DNA of 64,000 nucleotides from Hoeflea_A sp965228785 (GTDB lineage Bacteria > Pseudomonadota > Alphaproteobacteria > Rhizobiales > Rhizobiaceae): NCBI GenBank assembly GCA_965228785.1, contig CBDDIF010000001.1:3472001-3536000 (forward strand), given 5' to 3'. Below are positions 55,705 to 64,000 of the stretch, in pieces. The translations under genes and the position numbers were made by a program. The notes beneath the pieces were generated by a model. The model was not told where the DNA came from. It did not search any database and worked only from the letters and a program-made list of their open reading frames with translations. The first letter of the stretch is position 1, and every line of letters starts with the position of its first letter.

Positions 55705-56397
55705 ATGGACGCCCGTCAACTGAAAATCGAGGCCGCCCGGGTCGCGCTCGACAGTGTCGAAACCGGCATGAAACTGGGCATCGGAACGGGAAGCACGGCG
55801 GAAGAGTTCGTCCGGCTCCTGGCTGAGAAGGTGGAGGCTGGTCTGACCGTTCGTGGAGTGCCGACATCGGAACGAACGGCTGGCCTGTGTGTTGAGCTCG
55901 GTGTCCCCATATTCTCGTTGGATGAACTGCCACATCTCGACTTGACGGTGGATGGTGCGGACGAAGTGGATCCGGAACTGCGTCTGATCAAGGGCGGGGG
56001 AGGTGCCTTGTTACGCGAGAAGATCGTGGCCGCAGCATCGGACCGGCTGATTGTCATCGCTGATGAATCCAAGGTAGTCGACGTCCTCGGCAATTACCCA
56101 TTGCCGATAGAAGTGAACGTTTTCGGCTTGACGGCGACGCGTCTGGCAGTTGAAAAGGCCGCGGAGGCTCTCGATCTTGCCGGTTCAATAGATTTGCGCA
56201 TGGATCGTGATGTGCCGTTCGAAACCGATGGCGGAAACCAGATCCTGGACGCATCATTTGGCCGCATTCCCGATGCAGAAGCGCTGTCCGCCGCGTTGCA
56301 GCAAATTCCGGGGGTTGTCGAGCACGGACTGTTTCTCGACCTGGCATCCGCAGCCATCATAGCCGGTGAGACCGGCATCAAGACTTTGAAGAACTAG
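55705..56397 (+). CDS. rpiA: Ribose-5-phosphate isomerase A
   Basis: RpiA, 230 residues: MKLGIGTGSTAEEFVRLLAE, GVPTSERTAGLCVELGVPIF, DLTVDGADEVDPELRLIKGG and GGALLREKIVAAASDRL, containing the Asp and Glu active residues. It interconverts ribose-5-phosphate and ribulose-5-phosphate. GGACGGCGG precedes ATG 55705; a 40-residue longer frame is rejected. Same-strand DUF2059 and gor follow. Confidence 0.95.
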   Translation: MDARQLKIEAARVALDSVETGMKLGIGTGSTAEEFVRLLAEKVEAGLTVRGVPTSERTAGLCVELGVPIFSLDELPHLDLTVDGADEVDPELRLIKGGGGALLREKIVAAASDRLIVIADESKVVDVLGNYPLPIEVNVFGLTATRLAVEKAAEALDLAGSIDLRMDRDVPFETDGGNQILDASFGRIPDAEALSAALQQIPGVVEHGLFLDLASAAIIAGETGIKTLKN

Positions 56398-56413
56398 AGG
56401 GAAACCAGAAGCG

Positions 56414-56965
56414 ATGAAACAGATAAGTGGGGCGATTGGATTGCGCACGACCACGCTGGCGTTCGCGGCGTTTGCAGCGATCAGCCTTTCCAACACCGCC
56501 GTGGCGCAGGAACCGACTGCCGAACACCTGAAAAGCGCGCGCCAGGCGATCACCGCCATTCGCGCCACCGACCAATTCGATGCGATACTGCCGACAGCGG
56601 CGCAAAATCTGAAGACGACCCTCATACAGACTGCACCCAACTTGCAGGACGTTATATCGGTCACCGTCGATGAGACGGCAATCGAGATGGCGGGCCGCCG
56701 AGCAGACCTGGAACGTGAGGCAGCCACCATTTACGCCCGCAATTTTTCCATCGAGGAACTCGACGCCATCCGCTCATTTTACGAAAGCGCGGCGGGTCAA
56801 AAATTGCTCGAGGGCGGTCCAGTTGCGACCCGTGAACTGCTTCAGGCGGCGGAAGTCTGGTCGAATGGTATCGCTCGCGACCTGGCAACAGCCACTGAAA
56901 AGGCCCTGACGGCCCGATTGGGTGAGAATCCAACCGGTGACGGCAGCGACGGCCAATCTCAATAG
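56414..56965 (+). CDS. DUF2059 periplasmic protein
   Basis: A 183-residue exported protein: signal peptide TTTLAFAAFAAISLSNTAVA, mature N-terminus QEPTAEHLKSARQAITAIRA and the DUF2059 core NFSIEELDAIRSFYESAAGQ. This gene lies between rpiA and gor in many rhizobia; its function is unknown. It ends before a clear terminator. Confidence 0.88.
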   Translation: MKQISGAIGLRTTTLAFAAFAAISLSNTAVAQEPTAEHLKSARQAITAIRATDQFDAILPTAAQNLKTTLIQTAPNLQDVISVTVDETAIEMAGRRADLEREAATIYARNFSIEELDAIRSFYESAAGQKLLEGGPVATRELLQAAEVWSNGIARDLATATEKALTARLGENPTGDGSDGQSQ

Positions 56966-56987
56966 CATCCGGTCACGGCGAGTTGAG

Positions 56988-57017
56988 AAAGCCCGGTCAG
57001 AGCCGGGCTTTTCTTTT
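56988..57017 (+). terminator. Rho-independent terminator after DUF2059
   Basis: AAAGCCCGG, six bases, CCGGGCTTT, then TCTTTTC. Nine-base stem with T-rich tail, 22 bases downstream of the stop at 56965. It separates rpiA-DUF2059 from gor. Confidence 0.9.
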
Positions 57018-57106
57018 CGTGCAAGCCGTTTATCTAGAGTGTCGCTCGCTTGCGCAATCCGGTGCAACGGGCCGAAGATCAGCGATCAGCAAGGAGAGGC
57101 GCCTCG

Positions 57107-58501
57107 ATGGCCGACTATGACTACGACTTTTTCGTGATCGGTGGTGGATCCGGTGGGGTTCGAGCTGCGCGCCTGGTGGCCGGCATGGGAAAGAAGGTCG
57201 GCATTGCTGAAGAGTATCGCTATGGCGGGACCTGTGTCATCCGGGGATGCGTGCCGAAGAAGCTCTTTGTCTATGCTTCGCACATCTCCGAAGAAATTGA
57301 CGACGCGGCGGGTTACGGCTGGACCATCGGAGAGAGTACATTCGATTGGCCGACACTGATCCGCAACAAGGATCGTGAGATCGATCGCCTCGAGGGCCTC
57401 TACAAGATGGGGCTTGGCAATGCGGGAGCGGAGATATTCGAGACCCGTGCCGAACTGGTTGACAGCCATAGCATTCGGCTATTGTCGACCAATCAGATCG
57501 TCACAGCGGACAAGATCCTGATCGCGGTCGGAGGCCATCCGAACCGTGTTGAAGGGCTCGTCGGACATGAGTTGGCGATCAGTTCCAACGAGGCGTTTCA
57601 CCTGGAAGAACTGCCGAAAGCCGTGCTGATAGCGGGCGGCGGGTACATCGCCGTGGAGTTCGCCAACATCTTCCACGGTCTCGGTGTTGAAACGACACTG
57701 ATCTACCGCGGTGTCGAAATTCTCAAGAACTTCGACATGGATATCAGGCGAAGCCTGCACAGAATGATGGAAGAAAAGGGAATTCGCATCCTTTGCGGCG
57801 AAGTGATCCGCGAAATCGTGCGCTCTGCCGACAATCGGCTGGATGTCACCACATCGGATGGCAAGAACCTCAAGGTCGATCAGGCCATGCTGGCGATCGG
57901 CCGGGTCCCCAATACCGACGGTCTTGGCTTGGATCGCGCTGGCGTCGAACTCGATGGACAGGGAGCCGTTGTCGTCGACGGTCTCATGCGCACCAATGTG
58001 GACAACATCTATGCCGTTGGAGATGTGACCAACCGCGTACAACTGACCCCGGTGGCGATCCATGAAGCCATGTGCGTGGTGGAGACCGCATTCCGCGACA
58101 ATCCCACAAGTCCGGATCATGATATGATCGCGACGGCGGTCTTTTCACAGCCCGAGATCGGGACGGTTGGGGTGTCGGAAGACGAAGCAGCGCAACAATA
58201 TGAAGATCTCGAAGTCTATCGCGCCGAATTCCGTCCGATGAAGCACACTTTGTCCGGTCGTCAGGAGAAATCGATCATGAAACTGATCGTCAACGCTGCT
58301 GACCGGCGCGTGATCGGCGCACATATCCTTGGACCTGACGCCGGAGAGCTTGCCCAGGTACTTGCAATTGCGCTCAAGGCTGGATGCAGCAAGGACGATT
58401 TCGACCGGACCATGGCCGTCCATCCGACCGCTGCCGAGGAGCTGGTCACAATGTACCAGCCGACCTACCGGGTGAAGAATGGCGAACGGGTTGATGGCTA
58501 A
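57107..58501 (+). CDS. gor: Glutathione-disulfide reductase
   Basis: Gor, 464 residues: FAD motif VIGGGSGGVRAARLVAGMG, redox pair GTCVIRGCVPKKL, NADPH-binding AGGGYIAVEFANIFHGLG, and C-terminal AVHPTAAEELVTMY with the catalytic His-Glu. It regenerates GSH from GSSG. AAGGAG precedes ATG 57107. Its own promoter must lie between the terminator and 57107. Confidence 0.96.
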   Translation: MADYDYDFFVIGGGSGGVRAARLVAGMGKKVGIAEEYRYGGTCVIRGCVPKKLFVYASHISEEIDDAAGYGWTIGESTFDWPTLIRNKDREIDRLEGLYKMGLGNAGAEIFETRAELVDSHSIRLLSTNQIVTADKILIAVGGHPNRVEGLVGHELAISSNEAFHLEELPKAVLIAGGGYIAVEFANIFHGLGVETTLIYRGVEILKNFDMDIRRSLHRMMEEKGIRILCGEVIREIVRSADNRLDVTTSDGKNLKVDQAMLAIGRVPNTDGLGLDRAGVELDGQGAVVVDGLMRTNVDNIYAVGDVTNRVQLTPVAIHEAMCVVETAFRDNPTSPDHDMIATAVFSQPEIGTVGVSEDEAAQQYEDLEVYRAEFRPMKHTLSGRQEKSIMKLIVNAADRRVIGAHILGPDAGELAQVLAIALKAGCSKDDFDRTMAVHPTAAEELVTMYQPTYRVKNGERVDG

Positions 58502-58598
58502 AGTCAGCTCCTGCTGATTTCAAAGTTATTGATGGTCCTCAGCCGACCCGTGCCGCATGTCGCCTTGTCCGAGAGACTGCGTTGCCATCAGTACGGCA

Positions 58599-59522
58599 TT
58601 AGGTTTCGCCCCTCTGTAGCCAGTCGATCACCTCAGGCCAAAGCGTTTCCCGGAAGCGCGAGCGGAAGAAACCCAGATGGCCAATCGGTTGGCCGCCGGC
58701 GTCTTCCGGAGACAGCCAGCGTTCCGTGATGTCGGCATTGACGTAGTGTTTCATCAATCCGTGCACTGCCCGCGGGGTACCCCAGGGGTCGTCCGTCATT
58801 CCGACAGTGAGGATGGGCAGTCGCACCGTGGCATAACCCTCCCGGGCACCAACCGTCGGGTCGTCGAAGAAATACTCCGGGTGATTGCACCAGCGGGTCC
58901 AATCGCGGAATACCGTCGCAGGTATGCTCTCGCCCAAACCCATCCATGGCGCCGTTTTTCCAAGGATCGCCGTTGTCGGTATTCCCAGAACGTTCATCAT
59001 GAAATAGTTGCGCCATGGGGTGTCTGTGCCGCGGTAGTAGCCGGACAGGCTGGCGACCATGCAATACCGTTCGAAGCGCATCGGATTGGCGCATATGCCC
59101 AAGGCCTGGCCACCAAAGGACTGACCCACGCCGACCATCGAGTGTCCGGGAGACTGTTGGTCAAGAAAGTCCGTCGCGGCGGACATGTCCTTGTGCGCCC
59201 AATCACGCATGTTGATACGACCGCTCCATCCACTGGGTGCGGGCGATTCCGGCATTCCGCGATAGTCATAGGTGAGCACGGCTCGGAACCCGGACTGCAC
59301 CAATTCTCGTGAGAAAGCGTGGTAGAAACCACGAGGCGCGCCGGTGGCCGAGGAGATAAGAACCAGGGGTCCTGAACCTGCGGGTGTTCCCTTGAACAAC
59401 GTTCCAGCGAGCGGGAATCCGTCTTCTGCGAGGATGGATACCGTTTGTTCAAAAACCTCACTGGTTGCCGGGAGATGTTGTTTTTCATTAAATGAATCAG
59501 ATAGTTGCGAAGACATGCTCAT
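58599..59522 (-). CDS. Predicted alpha/beta hydrolase
   Basis: A 307-residue hydrolase: VLISSATGAPRGFYHAFSRE, DYRGMPESPAPSGWSGRINM and nucleophile GVGQSFGGQALGICANPM. GHLGFFRSRFRETLWPEVID is near the end and may include the catalytic His. It resembles a predicted esterase group (COG4757-like). ATG 59522 or 59516; a 90-residue longer frame runs through the divergent promoter. Confidence 0.82.
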   Translation of the reverse strand: MSMSSQLSDSFNEKQHLPATSEVFEQTVSILAEDGFPLAGTLFKGTPAGSGPLVLISSATGAPRGFYHAFSRELVQSGFRAVLTYDYRGMPESPAPSGWSGRINMRDWAHKDMSAATDFLDQQSPGHSMVGVGQSFGGQALGICANPMRFERYCMVASLSGYYRGTDTPWRNYFMMNVLGIPTTAILGKTAPWMGLGESIPATVFRDWTRWCNHPEYFFDDPTVGAREGYATVRLPILTVGMTDDPWGTPRAVHGLMKHYVNADITERWLSPEDAGGQPIGHLGFFRSRFRETLWPEVIDWLQRGET

Positions 59523-59577
59523 GAATCGAATCCGATTTCGGCGGTTGTCTGGGCTTTTATGATTCCGCACGTTACCA

Positions 59578-59593
59578 TTGACGTTTACGTCAA
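59578..59593. promoter_or_regulatory. Perfect palindrome in divergent promoter region
   Basis: TTGACGTTTACGTCAA: seven-base arms around TT, in the 150-bp region between the hydrolase and the gamma-glutamylcyclotransferase gene. It overlaps a possible -35 (TTGACG) in each direction. MerR- or TetR-family sites in rhizobia can look like this; from memory it is similar to palindromes described for LiuR. Confidence 0.5.
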
Positions 59594-59672
59594 AGTCAAT
59601 ACAGCATCTGATTTTTGTTGAAGAATTCCGCTTGGCCCTGTAGCTGGACTGCAGCAAAGGATTCCTTCCACC

Positions 59673-60308
59673 ATGACTGATATTTTCGATCGCCTCGGAC
59701 GCGCGATGGATGAGGGGCCGATCATCGCCTATTTCGGCTACGGGTCTCTGGTCAATCGCACGACGTTGCGGACGGACTACGTTGCTGCTCAACCGGTGCG
59801 TCTGAATGGATGGCGTCGCTGCTGGCGGCCGCGCACCAACGGCGACCCCGTCGATCCTCGGCGAAACTCATCGATGCTCAGTGCCAGGAAACGCGACGGG
59901 AATGCCATCGACGGCCTTCTTGTTTACGACCGGCTTGATCATCTGCCGCAGATCGATGAACGCGAAGCGACGTACGACCGGGTGACGGTGAGCCTCGACA
60001 GGTTGGAGATGGAGGGCAGCGTTCCCGATGGTTGTCCGATCTACATCTACGAAGCACACACCAACTGCGCGCCCCATGATCCCGGCGCACCCATCCTTCA
60101 ATCCTATCTGGATGCAGTCATGCAGGGATTTCTGCATGAATTCGGCGAAGAGGGTGTTCACGGGTTCCTGCACAGCACTGACGGCTTCGATCGTCCCGTT
60201 CGGGCTGATCGGCACGAACCGGTCTATTCACGAGCCGTGGAGCTTCCCCATCACCAGCGCTCAATGTTCGATTCCCTTCTGGAAGAGAGGGGCGTGACCT
60301 TTCTCTGA
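59673..60308 (+). CDS. Gamma-glutamylcyclotransferase-family protein
   Basis: A 211-residue protein: YFGYGSLVNRTTLR is the phosphate/substrate loop, and QIDEREATYDRVTV would supply the catalytic Glu. It would form 5-oxoproline from gamma-glutamyl amino acids or glutathione. The gene is near gor, consistent with glutathione turnover, but they are not in one operon. Confidence 0.85.
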   Translation: MTDIFDRLGRAMDEGPIIAYFGYGSLVNRTTLRTDYVAAQPVRLNGWRRCWRPRTNGDPVDPRRNSSMLSARKRDGNAIDGLLVYDRLDHLPQIDEREATYDRVTVSLDRLEMEGSVPDGCPIYIYEAHTNCAPHDPGAPILQSYLDAVMQGFLHEFGEEGVHGFLHSTDGFDRPVRADRHEPVYSRAVELPHHQRSMFDSLLEERGVTFL

Positions 60309-60320
60309 AGGAGGTTTGCA

Positions 60321-61121
60321 TTGTCTTCGCTGCTGCTGGCGAAAGTTCTCTCGACCGTATTTGCCGTGCTTGGCCTGTCTGCAATCGCGGAGCGTGGCGG
60401 TCCGACCCTTGCCGGCATTCTGGCAGGTGTGCCGCTTGGACTGGCAATCATCTTTTTCTTCATCGGGATCCAGCAGGGCCCTGAGTTTGTTGCCGAGGCC
60501 GCTCCCTACGCTTTGGGTGGGCTGGCCGCAACGGTGTGTCTCAATCTCGCCTATTGGCGGTTTTCAAGCCTGGTTCATCGATATCGTTTTGTGACTGCAG
60601 TGATCGCGGCAATATCGGGGTTTCTCATTGCCGCGTGGGTGATCGCGAAGCTCGATCTGACCGCCCTGGGCGGTGTAGCGCTTGTCGCTGTCTGTGCCGT
60701 GATTTCGGTCTTTGCCATGCGTGGCGTTAGAGCAACCGAAATCGCGGCACGCATTCCCACCACCTGGGTCGTCGTCGCCATGCGGGCAGGCCTGGCTGTT
60801 GCCGTCGTTCTGGCGGTCACGGAAGCCGCGGCGGCGATCGGCCCGCAGTGGTCAGGGCTGTTGGCCGGTTTTCCGGTGACCCTTTTCCCGGTACTGATGA
60901 TCGTTCATCTGAATTACTCCGCCGAAGACACCTATTCGATCCTCAAAAGTTTTCCCTTTGGAATACCCAGTCTCGTGATCTTTGCGGTCTGTGCGCAGCA
61001 TTCGTTTCCGGCGTTCGGTGTGGTTCCCGGGTTCCTGGTTTCGATGGCTGCCGCATTGCTCTGGCAAGTCGGCCTTTTTGCCTTCAATCGCCTGCGTTCT
61101 GCCAGGCCTCGTGCCGGCTGA
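60321..61121 (+). CDS. Integral membrane protein with two related halves
   Basis: A 266-residue protein with about eight TM segments, start TTG at 60321 backed by AAGGAGG six bases upstream. Two similar stretches occur: GGPTLAGILAGVPLGLAIIF (~25-45) and IGPQWSGLLAGFPVTLFPVL (~174-194), suggesting an internal duplication as in transporters with inverted or tandem repeats. The family is not recognised. It follows the cyclotransferase gene by 12 bp. Confidence 0.7.
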   Translation: MSSLLLAKVLSTVFAVLGLSAIAERGGPTLAGILAGVPLGLAIIFFFIGIQQGPEFVAEAAPYALGGLAATVCLNLAYWRFSSLVHRYRFVTAVIAAISGFLIAAWVIAKLDLTALGGVALVAVCAVISVFAMRGVRATEIAARIPTTWVVVAMRAGLAVAVVLAVTEAAAAIGPQWSGLLAGFPVTLFPVLMIVHLNYSAEDTYSILKSFPFGIPSLVIFAVCAQHSFPAFGVVPGFLVSMAAALLWQVGLFAFNRLRSARPRAG

Positions 61122-61241
61122 TTTTCTTCGCTGATCGGCTACGATAAACTGCCTGCAACGCTGGCATTCCAAAACAATTGCCGTTATAAGCCCGCCCTTG
61201 GGATGGAGCGCATCGTAACCCCGTGAATTCAGGTGAGTATT

Positions 61242-62618
61242 ATGGCACAGAACTGGACACCCGACAGCTGGCGTAGCAAGCCGATCCTTCAGGTGCCGGA
61301 CTATCCGGATCAGGACGCTCTGGCAGCAACGGAAGAACGCCTGTCGTCCTATCCGCCGTTGGTTTTTGCCGGTGAGGCCCGCCAGCTTCGCGAGCGCCTC
61401 GGCGAGGTGGCAAATGGACAGGGCTTCCTGCTTCAGGGCGGTGACTGTGCCGAGAGCTTTGCCGAACACGGTGCGGACAATATTCGCGACTTTTTCCGCG
61501 TCTTTCTCCAGATGGCAGTGGTTTTGACGTTCGGTGCGCAGCAGCCCGTCGTCAAGGTCGGCCGAATTGCCGGGCAGTTCGCCAAGCCGCGATCGTCCAA
61601 TGTCGAACGCAAGGACGACATTGAACTGCCGAGCTATCGCGGTGACATCATCAACGGCATCGAGTTCAACGAAGCTGCCCGTGTGCCGGACCCGCAGCGC
61701 CAGGTGATGGCCTATCGCCAGTCGGCTGCGACCCTGAACCTGCTTCGTGCCTTCGCACAGGGCGGTTATGCCAACCTCGACAATGTGCACCAATGGATGC
61801 TTGGCTTTGTTCAGGACAGCCCGCAGGCGGAGCGCTACCGCAAGCTGGCGGACCGTATCTCCGAGACCATGGATTTCATGCGCGCCATCGGGATTACCGC
61901 CGAAACGCACCACCGGCTGCGCGAGACCGATTTCTTCACAAGCCATGAGGCTTTGCTGCTCGGCTACGAGCAGGCGCTGACGCGCACGGACTCGACCACC
62001 GGAGAGTGGTACGGGACGTCCGGTCACCTGATCTGGATTGGCGATCGCACGAGACAACCCGATCACGCCCATATCGAATATTGCCGCGGCATCAAAAATC
62101 CGCTCGGCCTCAAATGCGGCCCCTCCATGGAGCCCGATGGCCTGCTTGAGCTGATTGACCTGCTCAATCCCGAAAACGAAGCGGGCCGGCTGACGCTGAT
62201 CACGCGCTTCGGCCACGACAAGGTTGTTGAACACCTGCCCAAACTGATCCGCGCTGTTGAACGGGAAGGCAAGAAGGTCGTGTGGTCCTGCGATCCGATG
62301 CATGGCAACACGATTACGCTCAACAGCTACAAGACGCGTCCCTTTGAACGGGTCCTGTCAGAGGTTGAGAGCTTCTTCCAGATTCACCGCGCGGAGGGAT
62401 CACATCCGGGTGGCATTCATGTCGAAATGACCGGCAAGAACGTGACCGAGTGCACCGGTGGTGCGCGCACGGTCACGGCCGAAGACCTGTCGGACCGCTA
62501 CCATACCCATTGCGATCCGCGGCTTAATGCCGATCAGGCACTGGAGCTCGCCTTCCTCGTTGCTGAACTGATGAAGGGCGGCAGGGATCAGGATTCCCGG
62601 GTCGCCGCTATTGGCTGA
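61242..62618 (+). CDS. Class II 3-deoxy-7-phosphoheptulonate synthase
   Basis: A 458-residue class II DAHP synthase, first step of the shikimate pathway. Seen: LLQGGDCAESFAEH (metal Cys), KVGRIAGQFAKPRS (PEP-binding Arg/Lys), EWYGTSGHLIWIGDRTRQPD, GIKNPLGLKCGPSMEPD, CDPMHGNTI and HVEMTGKNVTECTGGA. ATG 61242 is chosen over GTG 61233 since AGGTG precedes it. gor lies upstream as in rhizobia. Confidence 0.95.
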   Translation: MAQNWTPDSWRSKPILQVPDYPDQDALAATEERLSSYPPLVFAGEARQLRERLGEVANGQGFLLQGGDCAESFAEHGADNIRDFFRVFLQMAVVLTFGAQQPVVKVGRIAGQFAKPRSSNVERKDDIELPSYRGDIINGIEFNEAARVPDPQRQVMAYRQSAATLNLLRAFAQGGYANLDNVHQWMLGFVQDSPQAERYRKLADRISETMDFMRAIGITAETHHRLRETDFFTSHEALLLGYEQALTRTDSTTGEWYGTSGHLIWIGDRTRQPDHAHIEYCRGIKNPLGLKCGPSMEPDGLLELIDLLNPENEAGRLTLITRFGHDKVVEHLPKLIRAVEREGKKVVWSCDPMHGNTITLNSYKTRPFERVLSEVESFFQIHRAEGSHPGGIHVEMTGKNVTECTGGARTVTAEDLSDRYHTHCDPRLNADQALELAFLVAELMKGGRDQDSRVAAIG

Positions 62619-62640
62619 TCGGCCGATCTGGCGTTTGCTG

Positions 62641-62660
62641 AAGGGCACCGCAGTGCCCTT
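62641..62660 (+). terminator. Possible terminator after DAHP synthase
   Basis: AAGGGCAC, CGCA, GTGCCCTT: perfect 8-bp stem 22 bases after the stop at 62618. The downstream T-run is absent (TGGCGC), so it may be weak or Rho-assisted. Confidence 0.45.
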
Positions 62661-62765
62661 TGGCGCTTGTCGCCTTCAGCCGTCTTGAACGAGCCTTTAA
62701 TTTAATTCGATTGCTTCGCGACACCGCGCATTCCAGGTTCCCGTCATGGAACGATGGAGGAATGC

Positions 62766-63152
62766 ATGGACGAAAAGCACGAGGGATCCTGCCTGTGCGG
62801 CGCGGTGCGTTACACCGTGGTTGGCCCGCTGAGCGATGTGGTGGCCTGCCATTGCAGTCAATGTCGCAAGCAAACGGGCCATCATTACGCGACCATGAAT
62901 GTGGCGGATACCAGCCTGACTGTCGAAGGTGATGCCAGCATTGTCTGGTATCACGCCAGCCCCGATGCACGGCGCGGCTTTTGCGGAACCTGCGGATCAG
63001 CGCTGTTCTGGAAGCACCGGAACGAGGATTGCACTGCGCTTCTTGCGGGCAGCCTCGATGGCGATACCGGCCGCAAGCTCTCGAAGCACATTTATTGCGC
63101 TGACAAGGGTGACTATTACGACATTCCGCCGGACATGCCTCAGACGCCTTAG
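62766..63152 (+). CDS. GFA family protein
   Basis: A 128-residue zinc protein of the GFA (glutathione-dependent formaldehyde-activating-like) family: GSCLCGAVRYTVVG, VVACHCSQCRKQTGHHYA, GFCGTCGSALFWK supply the Cys ligands. GGAGG before ATG 62766 fixes the start. The family name does not establish its activity. Confidence 0.88.
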   Translation: MDEKHEGSCLCGAVRYTVVGPLSDVVACHCSQCRKQTGHHYATMNVADTSLTVEGDASIVWYHASPDARRGFCGTCGSALFWKHRNEDCTALLAGSLDGDTGRKLSKHIYCADKGDYYDIPPDMPQTP

Positions 63153-63223
63153 CCGCTCAAACTTGGATAGGCTTCCGGTGTCCGCTAGCGTGCCACCCTG
63201 ATTGACAACGATTCGGGGCCGTC

Positions 63224-63574
63224 ATGCAGAGGATCCTCAACGCATTCCGCAACTCCTGGAACGGTTTGATGCACGTGGCCCGCCATGAGGCGGCATTTCG
63301 GCAAGAGGCACTTCTGTTCCTGATTTCCATCCCGCTCGCGGCGATGATTGCCGACGGACTGTTCGTTTTCCTGGCGCTGACCGGTGCCATTGTCCTGCTG
63401 ATGGTGGTGGAGCTTCTGAACACCGGCATCGAGGCGGTCTGCGATGGCCTCTCACAAGACTATATGGAAGAGATCAAGATCGCCAAGGATTGCGGTTCGG
63501 CCGCCGTATTGCTGTCTTTCGTGTTGGCCGGCGCTATATGGATATCCGTAATCCTGGATCGGTTCTTCTGGTGA
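63224..63574 (+). CDS. dgkA: Diacylglycerol kinase
   Basis: DgkA-like, 116 residues with three TM segments: RNSWNGLMHVARHEAAFRQE and VVELLNTGIEAVCDGL (the conserved E-x-x-N-T-x-x-E motif). Phosphorylates diacylglycerol to phosphatidate in the inner membrane. The next gene starts 4 bases after its stop. Confidence 0.92.
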   Translation: MQRILNAFRNSWNGLMHVARHEAAFRQEALLFLISIPLAAMIADGLFVFLALTGAIVLLMVVELLNTGIEAVCDGLSQDYMEEIKIAKDCGSAAVLLSFVLAGAIWISVILDRFFW

Positions 63575-63578
63575 GTGA

Positions 63579-64000
63579 ATGAGCAACGAGCTGTTTGAGC
63601 GGAAAGGCTTACCGGAAGACCTGCAGTTTTTGGTTCATCGCTATCCGCGTGATGATTGGCGCCGTCCGGGCGCGCTATCCTCCATGGGACGCTTCTGGCT
63701 CAAGCGACACAGCTTCTTTCGCGAGCTTTCTGCAGCGCTGAGCAGCAGCATTGAGAAGTTGCGCGAGGAGAGCTTCGAGCCGCGCGCCTTTGCCGAATGG
63801 TTTGCGCCAAGGCTCAATTACCTGTTGTCGGATCTGGATGGGCATCACAATATCGAGGATGTTCATTACTTCCCGATCTTCATGGATGCCGAGCCCCGGC
63901 TGCGTCGGGGTTTCGACATTCTGGATGCCGATCACCACACGATCCACGATTTGCTGGAAAGCAATGCGATGGCAGGAAACCGCTTCCTGCAGGGGCTGAA
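63579..64000 (+). CDS. Hemerythrin-like domain protein (3' end outside window)
   Basis: ATG at 63579 (MSNELFERKGLPEDLQFLVH) opens a frame that runs 140 codons to the window edge. SDLDGHHNIEDVHYFPIF and DADHHTIHDLLESN place His/Glu/Asp residues in the order of a hemerythrin H-HxxxE pattern, so it likely binds a di-iron centre and senses or handles oxygen or NO. It begins four bases after dgkA. Only a weak ribosome site is present. Confidence 0.7.
   Translation, partial: MSNELFERKGLPEDLQFLVHRYPRDDWRRPGALSSMGRFWLKRHSFFRELSAALSSSIEKLREESFEPRAFAEWFAPRLNYLLSDLDGHHNIEDVHYFPIFMDAEPRLRRGFDILDADHHTIHDLLESNAMAGNRFLQGL

Noticed and set aside
60852..62303. 483-codon open frame antisense to DAHP synthase
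   Set aside because: It mirrors the synthase coding frame, has no ribosome site or recognisable domain, and the opposite strand encodes a clear enzyme.

Overview
The window looks like chromosome of a GC-rich alphaproteobacterium, most likely Hyphomicrobiales (Rhizobiales; Phyllobacteriaceae/Rhizobiaceae type). Reasons: the order gph / rpiA / DUF2059 / gor followed by a class II DAHP synthase, a UvrB with long extra N- and C-terminal segments, a PleC/PdhS-like histidine kinase, class I fumarase, divergent cobT/cobS, and short RIME/MITE-like palindromes. This placement is inference from gene content; no 16S or tRNA gene is present. I saw no CRISPR array, rRNA, tRNA, phage or intact insertion sequence.

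Layout. 1-5 kb: partial ankyrin-type N-terminal domain, small basic protein, MFS transporter, an SDR epimerase whose stop codon lies in the first of two adjacent palindromic repeats, an MBL-like protein, a DUF2161 protein and a tiny lipoprotein beside an AT-rich block. 5-11 kb: uvrB, an EmrA/EmrB-like efflux pair and a thioesterase. 11.4-16.6 kb: a secreted Cys protein, then an ECF42-type sigma factor with its DGPF/YCII partner, followed by VOC, MAPEG, TfoX-N, DUF2461 and extensin-like genes. Two copies of one promoter-like motif precede the DGPF gene and the VOC gene. 16.6-26.6 kb: cobalamin genes cobT and cobS, DUF1289, aspartic protease, TauE/SafE permease, histidine kinase, GST, UDG-like protein, Lrp regulator, and the ATP-dependent DNA ligase with its exonuclease.

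26.7-40 kb: AlkD-like protein, 3-HIBDH-like reductase, penicillin acylase, a polar amino-acid ABC importer (binding protein and two permeases, no ATPase), then a same-strand molybdenum-cofactor cluster moaA - EamA - Bcr/CflA MFS - fdhD - mobA - mobB - moeA. 40-48 kb: DUF971, a MarR regulator divergent from an alpha/beta hydrolase, PPOX flavoprotein, fumarase overlapping DUF2332, TPR lipid-free secreted protein, and ada overlapping a 2OG-Fe(II) oxygenase. 48-64 kb: MscS-type channel gene overlapping a membrane/[2Fe-2S] protein, aquaporin, L,D-transpeptidase, gph, rpiA, DUF2059, gor, hydrolase, gamma-glutamylcyclotransferase, a duplicated-half membrane protein, DAHP synthase, GFA protein, dgkA and a hemerythrin-like gene cut by the window edge.

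The most interesting items are (1) the 50.7 kb overlap of mscS with a gene that has the membrane plus ferredoxin sensor part I associate with ferredoxin-linked adenylate cyclases but no cyclase domain; (2) the matched promoter pair that predicts an ECF42 regulon; and (3) the paired palindromes at 3.0-3.2 kb with mirror-image 4-nt asymmetry. All family names are from reading motifs by eye, without database searches.
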